Part shown: piece after piece, positions 21,873-30,813 of the stretch
Layout of the letters: each line of letters opens with the position of its first letter
Position numbering within the stretch: position 1 is the stretch's first letter
From: Cyanophora paradoxa
Taxonomy: Eukaryota > Glaucocystophyceae > Cyanophorales > Cyanophoraceae
Direction of reading: 5' to 3'
Assembly: GCA_004431415.1 (NCBI GenBank)
Contig: QPMI01000446.1
Span: forward strand, 1-42,215
Length of the DNA: 42,215 nucleotides
Notes under the pieces: generated by a model
Databases searched by the model: none
What the model saw: the letters and a program-made list of their open reading frames with translations, nothing else
What the model was told of the DNA's origin: nothing
Position numbers and translations under genes: made by a program

Positions 21873-22700
21873 CTATGGAGCAGTATCCTGCCCGAAAATG
21901 GGGAAGTATCGATTTGTGCCGTAATATTCTGCATATGTATTCTGTCTTGCAATAGCATCGGTTCTCTCAGCATAGAGAATGCATTTGTAGATACCAAATC
22001 TGGTGGCTCTCACCAAAAACTGGTAATCTTCAAGACCGAAATTCACTCCATGATAAGCAATCCCGAAATTGTCATATGGAGTGATTACAACTGCAATATT
22101 TGGGGTTCCACCCTCTACTTGACAGACAGCATAAACATCTGGTGGAATATCCACGACCACCTTGTAGTGGTCACCAATCTCAACAAGAGAATCAACTACT
22201 GATGTCTGCTCATTCACAACAATTGGGAAGATCTTGATAATATATGGTGCATTCATACTGGGGACATAGGTGCGAATTCTGGTGTTGGGATCAATGGGAT
22301 TGGGTTGATCATTTACGAAAAGAGGCGCACCAACAGCTCCACCAATCCGAAGACCATCACCAATATATGCTCCCCCCGTTTTGCAGTTAATAGCTCCCGA
22401 CCGAGATTCAAAAGAATAAGTAGAAAGAGGATCACCATAACTGTCTGGGTCTCCATAATGGGCAGAAAAGTTCGCATTTGTCACAAGGAGTTTCGTTGTC
22501 TTAACTATACCATTATTTTTATCACATCTGAGTTCCTGCAATCTCAGTTTATGGGTGGAACCAAAGGTATTCATTGTAGGTTGTACTTCTGTGGATTGGA
22601 GACCTTCTACATCATCAAAAGTAGCATGCTGCAAAACGTGATTTGCAGGTGCTGCTAATGAGAGTTGGGGTGTAATAATTCGCTCTACTGGGGCAGCCAT
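21873..22700 (-). CDS. Adhesin paralogue A (275 residues, intact left copy)
   Basis: A member of the element's four-gene adhesin family. The N-terminal module (residues ~20-105) has S-T-E, L-R-x-Q-E-L-R-C-D-K-N-x-G, K-T-T-K-L-L-V-T-N-A-N and G-G-A-Y-I-G-D-G. The C-terminal ~150 residues (I-R-T-Y-V-P, Y-D-N-F-G-I-A, Y-K-C-I-L-Y-A-E-R-T-D) match paralogue B but not the C1q-type members. It is probably a virion-surface or fibre-head protein. The right-arm copy is broken by a T-run one base shorter. Confidence 0.65.
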   Translation of the reverse strand: MAAPVERIITPQLSLAAPANHVLQHATFDDVEGLQSTEVQPTMNTFGSTHKLRLQELRCDKNNGIVKTTKLLVTNANFSAHYGDPDSYGDPLSTYSFESRSGAINCKTGGAYIGDGLRIGGAVGAPLFVNDQPNPIDPNTRIRTYVPSMNAPYIIKIFPIVVNEQTSVVDSLVEIGDHYKVVVDIPPDVYAVCQVEGGTPNIAVVITPYDNFGIAYHGVNFGLEDYQFLVRATRFGIYKCILYAERTDAIARQNTYAEYYGTNRYFPIFGQDTAP

Positions 22701-22723
22701 TTTACATTAAAGTAATATATAAT

Positions 22724-23569
22724 TTATGGGGTTGGGTTATCAATCACATCTGGTTCCTGGTAAAACCCTGTTTGAGAAAGAGTATCAGGAGTAACACCTC
22801 TTAGAGCTGAGACAGCAGCTATATCTGTTCTGATACCCATAACTGTAATTGTATATTTTCCAATATCTGTAACAAACAGATCATAGGTGAAATTGTTATT
22901 ATAAACACAGAACCCTGTGCCGAAATGATCATATCCTTGAACACTGAAATTGTATCTGTGACCTGGCTGGTTATTGTTGGCTCTACATAAAGAAAGCATT
23001 GCAGAAGGAATGACCAGCCCTCTCATTACTCTTTTGGTTCCTTCAATCAATTCAGAGTTTTCAAGTGTGACAGTATAACCTTGGTAAAATTGAATAATTG
23101 GCTGTTGTGCAACTGGTATATATAATCGAATTCGTTGTGGGTCTTCAACATTCTGTTCAAGAGTATCTGGGACATCATTGTATGCAATTGATGAGGAGAG
23201 TTGACCTGAAACTCTGCAACCACCACCAATAAATGCTCCACCTGATCTCACAGTTACAGCAGCAGAATTCTTGTCAAAATCGAGGGCTTTCAGGTCTACA
23301 CTGTAAGCATCAGGACCTCCATTAGTGGGTTGGAAGAAGTTCGCATTTGAGACAAGGAGTCGAGTTGTTTTAACCACACCCGAATTCTTGTCTGCTCTCA
23401 GTTCTTTAACTCGAATAATCGAATTCTTATCAAAGGAGTTACCATTGGAATTGGGTCTCTCTGTGGATTCTAAACCACGAACCTCATCATTAACTTCATG
23501 CTGGCGAAAGTGCATAGCAGGGGATCCAAGGGAATATATTGGAAGTTGAACTCGATTATATTCACCCAT
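22724..23569 (-). CDS. Adhesin paralogue B (281 residues, left copy)
   Basis: The start is set at the ATG giving M-G-E-Y-N-R-V, because this aligns with the start of paralogue A; upstream codons to 23608 depend on a GTG and look untranslated. The shared N-module reads S-T-E, R-V-K-E-L-R-A-D-K-N-S-G, K-T-T-R-L-L-V-S-N-A-N and S-G-G-A-F-I-G-G-G. The C-terminal head is related to paralogue A (R-L-Y-I-P, Y-D-H-F-G-T-G-F, Y-T-I-T-V-M-G-I-R-T-D). Intact in both arms. No signal peptide, as expected for a virion protein. Confidence 0.65.
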   Translation of the reverse strand: MGEYNRVQLPIYSLGSPAMHFRQHEVNDEVRGLESTERPNSNGNSFDKNSIIRVKELRADKNSGVVKTTRLLVSNANFFQPTNGGPDAYSVDLKALDFDKNSAAVTVRSGGAFIGGGCRVSGQLSSSIAYNDVPDTLEQNVEDPQRIRLYIPVAQQPIIQFYQGYTVTLENSELIEGTKRVMRGLVIPSAMLSLCRANNNQPGHRYNFSVQGYDHFGTGFCVYNNNFTYDLFVTDIGKYTITVMGIRTDIAAVSALRGVTPDTLSQTGFYQEPDVIDNPTP

Positions 23570-23607
23570 TGCTTCTTTTACTAAGAAGGAAAGAAAAATA
23601 ATGTACA

Positions 23608-23871
23608 CTACTCTTCTGTGACATTGTTATACTCGATGCCTTTCTTTACAGTTCCCCTTTGGAATGCCTGTAATACAATCGCTTCCTTTGAGGTTGGTAT
23701 CTGAACTCCTGATGAGATGCAAGATTGGATCTCTTTCTGAACAATCTCATCAATTGCGATTCTTGCCCTGTTGTGGGCAGCATTATCAATCCAGTCCTGA
23801 ACAGAAGCAGCGCAATATTCCATTCCCAACTTTTCGGTATCAGTCAGAACTACTTGGTATATATTCGACAT
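23608..23871 (-). CDS. 87-residue phage-type small protein (left copy)
   Basis: Contains L-T-D-T-E-K-L-G-M-E-Y, V-Q-D-W-I-D-N-A-A-H-N-R-A-R-I-A-I-D-E-I and I-P-T-S-K-E-A-I-V-L-Q-A-F. I recall this layout (D-W-I-x-N-A, then R-x-R-x-A-x-x-E-I) from short proteins next to tail-fibre genes in marine phages and some algal viruses; their job is unknown. It is probably helical. It lies between the adhesin genes, is intact in both arms, and shows no membrane segment. Confidence 0.6.
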   Translation of the reverse strand: MSNIYQVVLTDTEKLGMEYCAASVQDWIDNAAHNRARIAIDEIVQKEIQSCISSGVQIPTSKEAIVLQAFQRGTVKKGIEYNNVTEE

Positions 23872-23890
23872 TCTAAACTACTTGTAGAAA

Positions 23891-24298
23891 TTAAATTATG
23901 CTCAGCAATTCGCCACTAAACGTTGTGAATTCTGAAATGGAAGTATCAACAGCATAAATAGAGACATTATCCCCGGCTCCAAGTCTGAGTATTGCGCTCA
24001 AAATGATTGTTTTGTTGGTTACTGTTTGTGAGTTGTTTACCCTGAAATTGAATTCTGTTGAAACATTCTGATCATTTACTTTCAGATCTACACTCACAGA
24101 TGAGGTAACAATACTATAAGAATTAAGAGAGAATCTATAATCTCCACTTATAGGCGCTGTGAATTTCCCTTCTACTACATCAAATGAGTTGGTATTATCA
24201 AAGAATTCATGCAACCAATTAGTAAGACGCCCATATACTCCACTTCTTGTTGCTACACCAAACCCAACACAAAATCGAGGTTGGGTTTCTTGCTTCAA
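23891..24298 (-). CDS. C1q-like head of adhesin paralogue C (135 residues, downstream half, left copy)
   Basis: Begins with TTG, which overlaps the upstream gene's TGA, in the -1 frame. Content is R-F-C-V-G-F-G, then F-T-A-P-I-S-G-D-Y-R-F and an N-terminally Cys-poor beta-rich tail, a C1q/TNF-like trimeric jelly-roll signature. Paralogue D carries both halves in one frame, so this is most likely the C-terminal half of one gene cut by a frameshift rather than a separate gene. The break is the same in both arms. Confidence 0.6.
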   Translation of the reverse strand: MKQETQPRFCVGFGVATRSGVYGRLTNWLHEFFDNTNSFDVVEGKFTAPISGDYRFSLNSYSIVTSSVSVDLKVNDQNVSTEFNFRVNNSQTVTNKTIILSAILRLGAGDNVSIYAVDTSISEFTTFSGELLSII

Positions 24299-24912
24299 AT
24301 AAAAGTTTGCTGCGATTGTAAGACCCCTGCATCAATTCGTGCGACTTCTGTGCTATTGCGTTTCAGAATGAGATCTACATTTGCTCCTGTATCTATTTCA
24401 GGTGTTTGAATCTTTGTGGTTGTGGTCATCACAGGGACTGTATAAGTAGGAACAAAAAGACCACCATTTGCATTCACAACACCTGTAAATGTCGTTTGGC
24501 CTGAAATTGAGACGTTTGCAGCTGAGAGTGTTCCATTCACAAAAGCTCCCGAACCTATCCATGCTCCACCTGATTTAACTACAAGTGCTGCATTATTTTC
24601 TGTCCCATCAAAAGTAACAATCTGTGGTGTGGTCACCCCACCTGCATCATCATAAATAGCTGCATCAGCAACTACACCACCTGTTAACACCTGATTCTTG
24701 TTACTTACGATTAATTGTGTGGTTCTTATTTTTCCAGCATTTCTATCACATCGAATCTCCTTGCATCTGATAATCAAATTTTGAGTAAACGAATCTGCTC
24801 CTGTGGTTTCTGTGCAAATAAACCCGGGAATAGCATCTGTAACTGTGTGGTTCAGTTGATGCAATTTAGGTGCTGCATAACAGAAAACAGGAACTGCAAT
24901 TTGGGTAGCCAT
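24295..24912 (-). CDS. Adhesin paralogue C, N-terminal half (205 residues, left copy)
   Basis: Shared N-module: C-T-E-T-T-G, K-E-I-R-C-D-R-N-A-G-K-I-R-T-T, L-I-V-S-N-K-N-Q, V-V-K-S-G-G-A-W-I-G. The stalk follows with T-P-E-I-D-T-G-A-N. It stops at TGA right where paralogue D runs on into its C1q-like head. Frame -1 continues directly into the 135-residue ORF. No strong slippery heptamer is visible at the junction (a T4-A-T3 run is present), so a homopolymer error or true mutation is more likely than programmed frameshifting. Confidence 0.65.
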   Translation of the reverse strand: MATQIAVPVFCYAAPKLHQLNHTVTDAIPGFICTETTGADSFTQNLIIRCKEIRCDRNAGKIRTTQLIVSNKNQVLTGGVVADAAIYDDAGGVTTPQIVTFDGTENNAALVVKSGGAWIGSGAFVNGTLSAANVSISGQTTFTGVVNANGGLFVPTYTVPVMTTTTKIQTPEIDTGANVDLILKRNSTEVARIDAGVLQSQQTFI

Positions 24913-24934
24913 CTATAAATTCCCAACAAAAAGT

Positions 24935-25980
24935 TTATAATCTACTGATGAGATGCCCCCCAAAACAGGTAATACCTTGTATTGTAGCATCATATTGCAT
25001 GGACGATGTCCAGGTTTGTATAACATTCACAAATTCGTTCGCATATACAGCAAAAGAAGCCTCCATATGAACACTTCGCCTTCCATTGTAAGTTGAAAAT
25101 TCTTGAACCGATTGAGGGAAAGAGCCAAATCATTCTTTCTAAATGCAACTCTACACTCCCCTGTTGATGAAGCTGTTGACATTTGAACAATGAAGAAGAA
25201 TCTATAAATTCCGGACACAGGTGCTGTAAAGGTGCCTGTGGATAATGTGATATTATTGCTTGCATCCACAAGAGTTCTGTTAAAAGCGAATCTTCTTGCT
25301 GTTGATGTGGTTCCCACAGTAACTGCTGATGTTGAATAATTTACAATACAAAACCGAGGGTGAGGAGCTTTCAGATATTTAATTAGATTTATTGAAGGGG
25401 AAACATTGTTTATGGTTGCTGTAACCACTGCATTTCTCTTGATATTGAGTGCATTCGATGATTCAATTTCAGGTGTGTTTAACATTGTGGAAAAGACACC
25501 AACACCAACTGAAAAACTACTCGCATTATATCCACCCTCAAAATTTATTGGACTCTCAAACATTCCACTTCCAGCATTTAGTATGGATGCTGTTACTGTT
25601 CCATTCACCTTTAATGCCTCTCCAAAGTATGCTCCTCCACTCTTGACTACAAGAGCGGAAGTATTACTTGTGTTACCAAAAGAAACTATCTGTGCTGTGG
25701 TAAATCCACCTACATTATCATATATTGCTGAATCTGGGACTACTTGACCTGCTTGAACCTGATTTTTATTCGAGATAATAATTCCTGTGGTTCTTATCTT
25801 GCCTCCATTCCTATCACATCGAATTTCTTTGACTCTGAGTATATTATTCTCTGTGAAAGAGGTATTACTTGAAGTTTCAGTACAAATATACCCAGGGGTT
25901 GAATCAACTACTCCATGAGAGGTGCTGTGCAGTGATTTGGCTGCAAGTTCATAGTTTGGGATTTCTAATAGAGAGGTCAT
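24935..25980 (-). pseudogene. Adhesin paralogue D, frameshifted left copy
   Basis: Left-arm copy of the 348-residue C1q-headed adhesin described at 32518-33564. A CCC instead of CCCC run (25116-25118) shifts the frame, so this copy stops at 25027 with a wrong last ~25 residues. Since the right copy is intact, the break is probably a base-calling or assembly error rather than decay. Confidence 0.7.
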
Positions 25981-25999
25981 CTTTATATTAATCAAATAG

Positions 26000-27694
26000 T
26001 TAAATTGCGACAGCAATGTAATGGATTGTTACAGTTTTGGATGAATTATTCATTGCATATGGATCAGTGAAAAGTTCACAAGTGAAATAGTTACTGTAAA
26101 CATTCAACAGGTTCACAGTAAAAATGACGGGAGTTACTTGATAATTTGGTTCTTGTCCTTCATGCCTTACAGTTGCTGTAACAACAGGAGGAGAAGCAAA
26201 GGCATTGGTAAAATAGATAGTAAGATTGAACACATATAGATTATTGTAATTTAAAACAGGAGTAGTGTAAACATACTTACCTGCTTGAATTTTCCCATTA
26301 AAATATGCATTGAGTTGACTGGAAAGATCTGCTTCTGTAATGCATCGACTGATGGTCGCATTATTTGAGGGGTTCATAGCATAGAAATTCCTTGCATATG
26401 CATTTCCACGAACAAGTAAGGTTTTATCAAAGTAATTCTGCGAATTGTGGAAGAACCATGTTTCTTCAAACATAGGTCCTGCTGGTTCTACAATCTGACC
26501 TGATCCTACATACATCGTGTTGTTGGCTCTAATAGTGGTTGCTGTGAATGGATCAAGAGTAGGTCGATCTGTAATATCTCCCCAAAGGTGTGTGTGAGCA
26601 AAATCTGTAATTTGAGACTTAGTATGAGTATGAGCAAAGTCTGTAATCTCACCTTTGGTGTGAGTGTGTGCAAAATCTGTTATCTCACTCTTTACATGGG
26701 TGTGAGCAAAGTCTGTAATCTCTCCTTTGGTGTGAGTGTGTGCAAAATCTGTTATCTGTGACTTTGTGTGAGTGTGTGCGAAATCTGTGATTTCAGATTT
26801 AAAATGAGTGTGAGCGAAATTCGTGATATCTGCTCTGGTGTGGAAGTGAGCAAAATCTGTTATCTGGGATTTGGTGTGAGTGTGTGCAAAATCTATAATT
26901 TCTGCCTTTGTGTGGGTGTGTGATCTATTATTCAGATCAAGGAAACTACCTGAGTATGCAACAGGGTGTAAATTGGATGGGGTGGGTTTATTGAGGAGAT
27001 CATTATAATCTCCTGTGAAAGAGATCGTTTTCAGTTCACCCCTTCCAACATAATCAGAAGGTAGGTCAATCTTAATGGGCATAATAGCTGGATCATCTGG
27101 GATCTCATACTCACCTCCTGGATGTACAACTGGGAAGGTTTGATTACTTTCAGTGTGGACAAAGAAGTTACATGCTGTCACTGTTCCATCAATTATTCCA
27201 CCTGTGAGAGGGAGGTAATCACCTGTCACACCAATATTAATACCTGCAATAATTGTATTCAGTTCTGTTTCATCTATGTAGTTTTGGGCTTGAAGGTAAT
27301 CCTCTGTTACCACTCTTGATATGGTCTCATTGTGAATATTCTTTGCTGCTGCCCTTTGATTGATTTCTAAAACTCCCTCACCAACTCCACCATTATAATT
27401 CGTTTTTATCCATGAGATTTCGCATCTCTTGTAGTCATCTCGATTTCCAATGAGAGCATTGGGTAACAATCTCTCTCTGCTGAATATTAATTTGGGTCTT
27501 GAACTATCTAAGTCACTAACATCAGTTACATTAATTTGGATTGCTGCATCTTTGTCATCATAGTTTGCTGGATCAGATGGTAGAGAGATCAATCCTCCTG
27601 TCATTGGGATGTCATCTGCATAGTAACTGGTTAAATAGATACCTGGTTTGGTGTCCATCAAACCGAAATTTCCGCCTGCTGCAATTATCTGCAT
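26000..27694 (-). CDS. HxH-repeat fibre protein with H-type-lectin-like end (left copy, 564 residues)
   Basis: Same protein as 30804-32498, where it is described. It is intact here too, with identical length. Its start overlaps the upstream fibre gene's stop by 10 nt. Confidence 0.75.
   Translation of the reverse strand: MQIIAAGGNFGLMDTKPGIYLTSYYADDIPMTGGLISLPSDPANYDDKDAAIQINVTDVSDLDSSRPKLIFSRERLLPNALIGNRDDYKRCEISWIKTNYNGGVGEGVLEINQRAAAKNIHNETISRVVTEDYLQAQNYIDETELNTIIAGINIGVTGDYLPLTGGIIDGTVTACNFFVHTESNQTFPVVHPGGEYEIPDDPAIMPIKIDLPSDYVGRGELKTISFTGDYNDLLNKPTPSNLHPVAYSGSFLDLNNRSHTHTKAEIIDFAHTHTKSQITDFAHFHTRADITNFAHTHFKSEITDFAHTHTKSQITDFAHTHTKGEITDFAHTHVKSEITDFAHTHTKGEITDFAHTHTKSQITDFAHTHLWGDITDRPTLDPFTATTIRANNTMYVGSGQIVEPAGPMFEETWFFHNSQNYFDKTLLVRGNAYARNFYAMNPSNNATISRCITEADLSSQLNAYFNGKIQAGKYVYTTPVLNYNNLYVFNLTIYFTNAFASPPVVTATVRHEGQEPNYQVTPVIFTVNLLNVYSNYFTCELFTDPYAMNNSSKTVTIHYIAVAI
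26587..26924 (-). repeat. 36-bp tandem repeat coding HxH units (left copy)
   Basis: Mirror of 31574-31911; in-frame 12-residue units T-K-x-x-I-T-D-F-A-H-T-H. Confidence 0.85.
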
Positions 27695-29080
27695 CCTTGT
27701 AGGGGTCTGATGTATAATTCACCCTGCATTTTGGTTCCTGCATCTATTCCTTTGAGATTCAGGTAATATTCATCTAATCTTAATCTCTCTGGTATGATAT
27801 TACTTTGGTAGAGAGTAACACCATGTAAGGTGTCGAAATCATCACCTGCTGATGCGAATTTTGGTTGTTCATCTATTTCGCTCCATTTATGTCTGTGATC
27901 TTCTGGTGGAAACTCTTCTGGTTTTCCATCAATATCACCCCAGTCATGCCTGTGATCCTCTGGTGGGAATTTGTCTGGTTTACCTAATATCTCATCCCAG
28001 TCATGGTTGTGATCCTCTGGTGGAAATCTGGCTGGTTTATTGTTGATCTGCTCCCAATCTGGGAAGAATTCCCAAATCTCTGGGCGAAATCCATCTGGTA
28101 ATAATTCTTCATGGGGTTCATATGGTTGCTCATAATCCACAACTGGTGGTTCGAGACCATCTGCTAAATATTCCTCATGGGGTTCATAATTCTGCTCATA
28201 TTCATACTCTTGTGGATCTAAACCATCTGGTAAATACTCTTCCTCATTGGGGTCATATTGATCATACTCATATTCCTGTGGGTCAAAACCGTCTGGTAGG
28301 TATTCCTCCTCATCTGGGACGAAGTAGTAATCATCAAGCTCCAATATATCGATTTCGGGAGGTAAATATTGCTCATCAATTTGCTTTCTTGGTTCAATTA
28401 TCGGTTTATTTCGAACCTGCTCCCAACTCACAATGTGCTGCCCAAAGGGAACTGTCTCATCTGCTGTATACTCTCTTCCTGGTTGCTTTTTGGGTGTTAA
28501 ATCTGGTGGATCCCATGGAAGAGGAAAGGGAACTGGGACAGGTCCATTAGGTCCATAATATTCAAAGATCTCTCTTATGGTCTTCTCACTTACCAGTTTC
28601 TCACCATTTGCATACACATTGCTTCCATGGATATTTCGCCATTGCCTGGTTCTGATACCAAGATCTTTGGTGTTGGTGACCAAAGGTAAAAGGTGCCTAT
28701 CCATTTCGACAAGGTCTGGGTGTAAATGAACTGTTACTGGTTGAGTGGGGCTACTGTTGACAGTGATAGACGCCTTATTCTTTGCTGTATCACCAGGTAG
28801 TTGGAAACCGAATTGTGCATTAGAAGCCGAATTCGCCACAATATCCCTTGGATAAACATTGTTAGTGAACTCGATTTTGTTGGTTTCTCCATGGGGGGCT
28901 ATCTGTAATATTTCGGGAATTTGTGCAATTGCATTTGATCCTTCATTATAGATTCTTAAACCACTCTGATGCCCACCCTTCTCATTTTGAACATTGAATA
29001 TTAACCTACCACTATCGAATCGAGTTGGAATATCTGGATGGGTTCCACTGGTTTTCAGTTTTCTTGGTCTGCTCCCCCAC
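27685..29080 (-). pseudogene. Fibre protein with acidic/W-HxH repeats, left copy lacking its 5' end
   Basis: Left-arm copy of the 550-residue gene at 29161-30813. Homology begins at codon 89 of that gene, because the inverted repeat starts inside it. There is no natural start; the first internal ATG is at 28839. It differs from the right copy by one substitution in the shared part (Val for Ile, C28731). Confidence 0.85.
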
Positions 29081-29160
29081 CTGATAATGAGAGAATTACA
29101 CGAAGGGGCATCTTTACTTAACTCAAATTTAATAAATCTCTATAAGTAGAGTAAATTGGG
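29081..29160 (+). promoter_or_regulatory. Probable promoter of the fibre operon
   Basis: AT-rich leader with CTCTATAAGTAGAG (29137-29150, a small dyad holding a TATA-like word) ~10 nt before the ATG. Similar TATA-like words precede other element genes (33587, 35798, 36650). There is no Shine-Dalgarno at proper spacing. Confidence 0.35.
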
Positions 29161-29422
29161 ATGAGTTTCAATTATCCAGCAAACCTGCAAACCATTCCTT
29201 CATCAGGAAGAGGGAAGGCAGATAACAAACATGTAAATTTCGATAACTTGACAGCCAGAGGGTCAATCTCAATCGACCATAGTGCAGATGAACCCTCAAA
29301 GACTCACCCAAGAATGCATGCACTTTCAATAAACGAAATGGATCCTGAAAAAGAGGATGTGAGTGTTGCTTTCAGCATGGGGAATGTGAAATCGAATCAG
29401 GTAGCCCAGATTAAAGCAACCA
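29081..29422. other. Single-copy spacer at the centre of the inverted repeat
   Basis: 342 nt present once. It holds the upstream region and first 87 codons of the right-arm fibre gene. It is ordinary element sequence, not adapter, and marks the fold-back point: left-arm sequence resumes at 29080 in reverse from the equivalent of 29423. Homology at the joint is no more than a few G/C bases. Confidence 0.9.
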
Positions 29423-30813
29423 GGAGCAGACCAAGAAAACTGAAAACCAGTGGAACCCATCCAGATATTCCAACTCGATTCGATAGTGGAAGGTTAATAT
29501 TCAATGTTCAAAACGAGAAGGGTGGGCATCAGAGTGGTTTGAGAATCTACAATGAAGGATCAAATGCAATTGCACAAATTCCCGAAATATTACAGATAGC
29601 ACCCCATGCAGAAACCAACAAAATCGAGTTCACTAACAATGTTTATCCACGAGATATTGTGGCGAATTCGGCTTCTAATGCGCAATTCGGTTTCCAACTA
29701 CCTGGTGATACAGCAAAGAATAAGGCGTCTATCACTGTCAACAGTAGCCCCACTCAACCAGTAACAATTCATTTACACCCAGACCTTGTCGAAATGGACA
29801 GGCACCTTTTACCATTGGTAACCAACACCAAAGATCTTGGTATCAGAACCAGGCAATGGCGAAATATCCATGGAAGCAATGTGTATGCAAATGGTGAGAA
29901 ACTGGTAAGTGAGAAGACCATAAGAGAGATCTTTGAATATTATGGACCTAATGGACCTGTCCCAGTTCCCTTTCCTCTTCCATGGGATCCACCAGATTTA
30001 ACACCCAAAAAGCAACCAGGAAGAGAGTATACAGCAGATGAGACAGTTCCCTTTGGGCAGCACATTGTGAGTTGGGAGCAGGTTCGAAATAAACCGATAA
30101 TTGAACCAAGAAAGCAAATTGATGAGCAATATTTACCTCCCGAAATCGATATATTGGAGCTTGATGATTACTACTTCGTCCCAGATGAGGAGGAATACCT
30201 ACCAGACGGTTTTGACCCACAGGAATATGAGTATGATCAATATGACCCCAATGAGGAAGAGTATTTACCAGATGGTTTAGATCCACAAGAGTATGAATAT
30301 GAGCAGAATTATGAACCCCATGAGGAATATTTAGCAGATGGTCTCGAACCACCAGTTGTGGATTATGAGCAACCATATGAACCCCATGAAGAATTATTAC
30401 CAGATGGATTTCGCCCAGAGATTTGGGAATTCTTCCCAGATTGGGAGCAGATCAACAATAAACCAGCCAGATTTCCACCAGAGGATCACAACCATGACTG
30501 GGATGAGATATTAGGTAAACCAGACAAATTCCCACCAGAGGATCACAGGCATGACTGGGGTGATATTGATGGAAAACCAGAAGAGTTTCCACCAGAAGAT
30601 CACAGACATAAATGGAGCGAAATAGATGAACAACCAAAATTCGCATCAGCAGGTGATGATTTCGACACCTTACATGGTGTTACTCTCTACCAAAGTAATA
30701 TCATACCAGAGAGATTAAGATTAGATGAATATTACCTGAATCTCAAAGGAATAGATGCAGGAACCAAAATGCAGGGTGAATTATACATCAGACCCCTACA
30801 AGGATGCAGATAA
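29161..30813 (+). CDS. Fibre/structural protein with acidic and W/HxH repeats (550 residues, complete)
   Basis: Residues ~225-250 carry L-L-P-L-V-T-N-T-K-D-L-G-x-R-x-R-Q-W-R-N, a pattern seen in phage and algal-virus fibre proteins (D-L-G-s-x-x-R-x-W). Residues ~341-418 are four ~22-residue acidic repeats (E-E-Y-L-P-D-G-x-D-P-Q-E-Y-E-Y). Residues ~421-493 are repeats of W-x-x-I-x-x-K-P-x-x-F-P-P-E-D-H-x-H, a common tail-fibre shaft motif whose HxH pairs can bind metal in trimers. The first gene of the right-arm series; its stop overlaps the next gene's start by 10 nt, suggesting coupled expression. Likely a virion fibre shaft. The start is chosen as the first ATG after the TATA-like leader. 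Confidence 0.75.
   Translation: MSFNYPANLQTIPSSGRGKADNKHVNFDNLTARGSISIDHSADEPSKTHPRMHALSINEMDPEKEDVSVAFSMGNVKSNQVAQIKATRSRPRKLKTSGTHPDIPTRFDSGRLIFNVQNEKGGHQSGLRIYNEGSNAIAQIPEILQIAPHAETNKIEFTNNVYPRDIVANSASNAQFGFQLPGDTAKNKASITVNSSPTQPVTIHLHPDLVEMDRHLLPLVTNTKDLGIRTRQWRNIHGSNVYANGEKLVSEKTIREIFEYYGPNGPVPVPFPLPWDPPDLTPKKQPGREYTADETVPFGQHIVSWEQVRNKPIIEPRKQIDEQYLPPEIDILELDDYYFVPDEEEYLPDGFDPQEYEYDQYDPNEEEYLPDGLDPQEYEYEQNYEPHEEYLADGLEPPVVDYEQPYEPHEELLPDGFRPEIWEFFPDWEQINNKPARFPPEDHNHDWDEILGKPDKFPPEDHRHDWGDIDGKPEEFPPEDHRHKWSEIDEQPKFASAGDDFDTLHGVTLYQSNIIPERLRLDEYYLNLKGIDAGTKMQGELYIRPLQGCR
30184..30640 (+). repeat. Coding repeats: four acidic units then three to four W/HxH units
   Basis: In-frame repeats of ~66 bp (Y-L-P-D-G-x-D-P) followed by ~60 bp (F-P-P-E-D-H-x-H-x-W). 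The left-arm equivalent is 27858-28314. Confidence 0.8.

Larger units (their letters stand above)
16246..29080 (+). repeat. Left arm of a ~12.8-kb inverted repeat
   Basis: Position x on this arm pairs with about 58,498 minus x on the other arm. The sum drifts to ~58,461 at the outer end through small indels. Identity is very high near the centre. The arm contains C-rich tract, F-box gene, host-element junction and nearly the whole element gene set. It ends at 29080, where sequence matching GGTCTGCTCC gives way to the single-copy spacer. Confidence 0.95.

Noticed and set aside
28122-28550. 142-residue plus-strand ORF (mirrored 29948-30376)
   Set aside because: Antisense to the acidic repeats of the fibre gene; no independent support.
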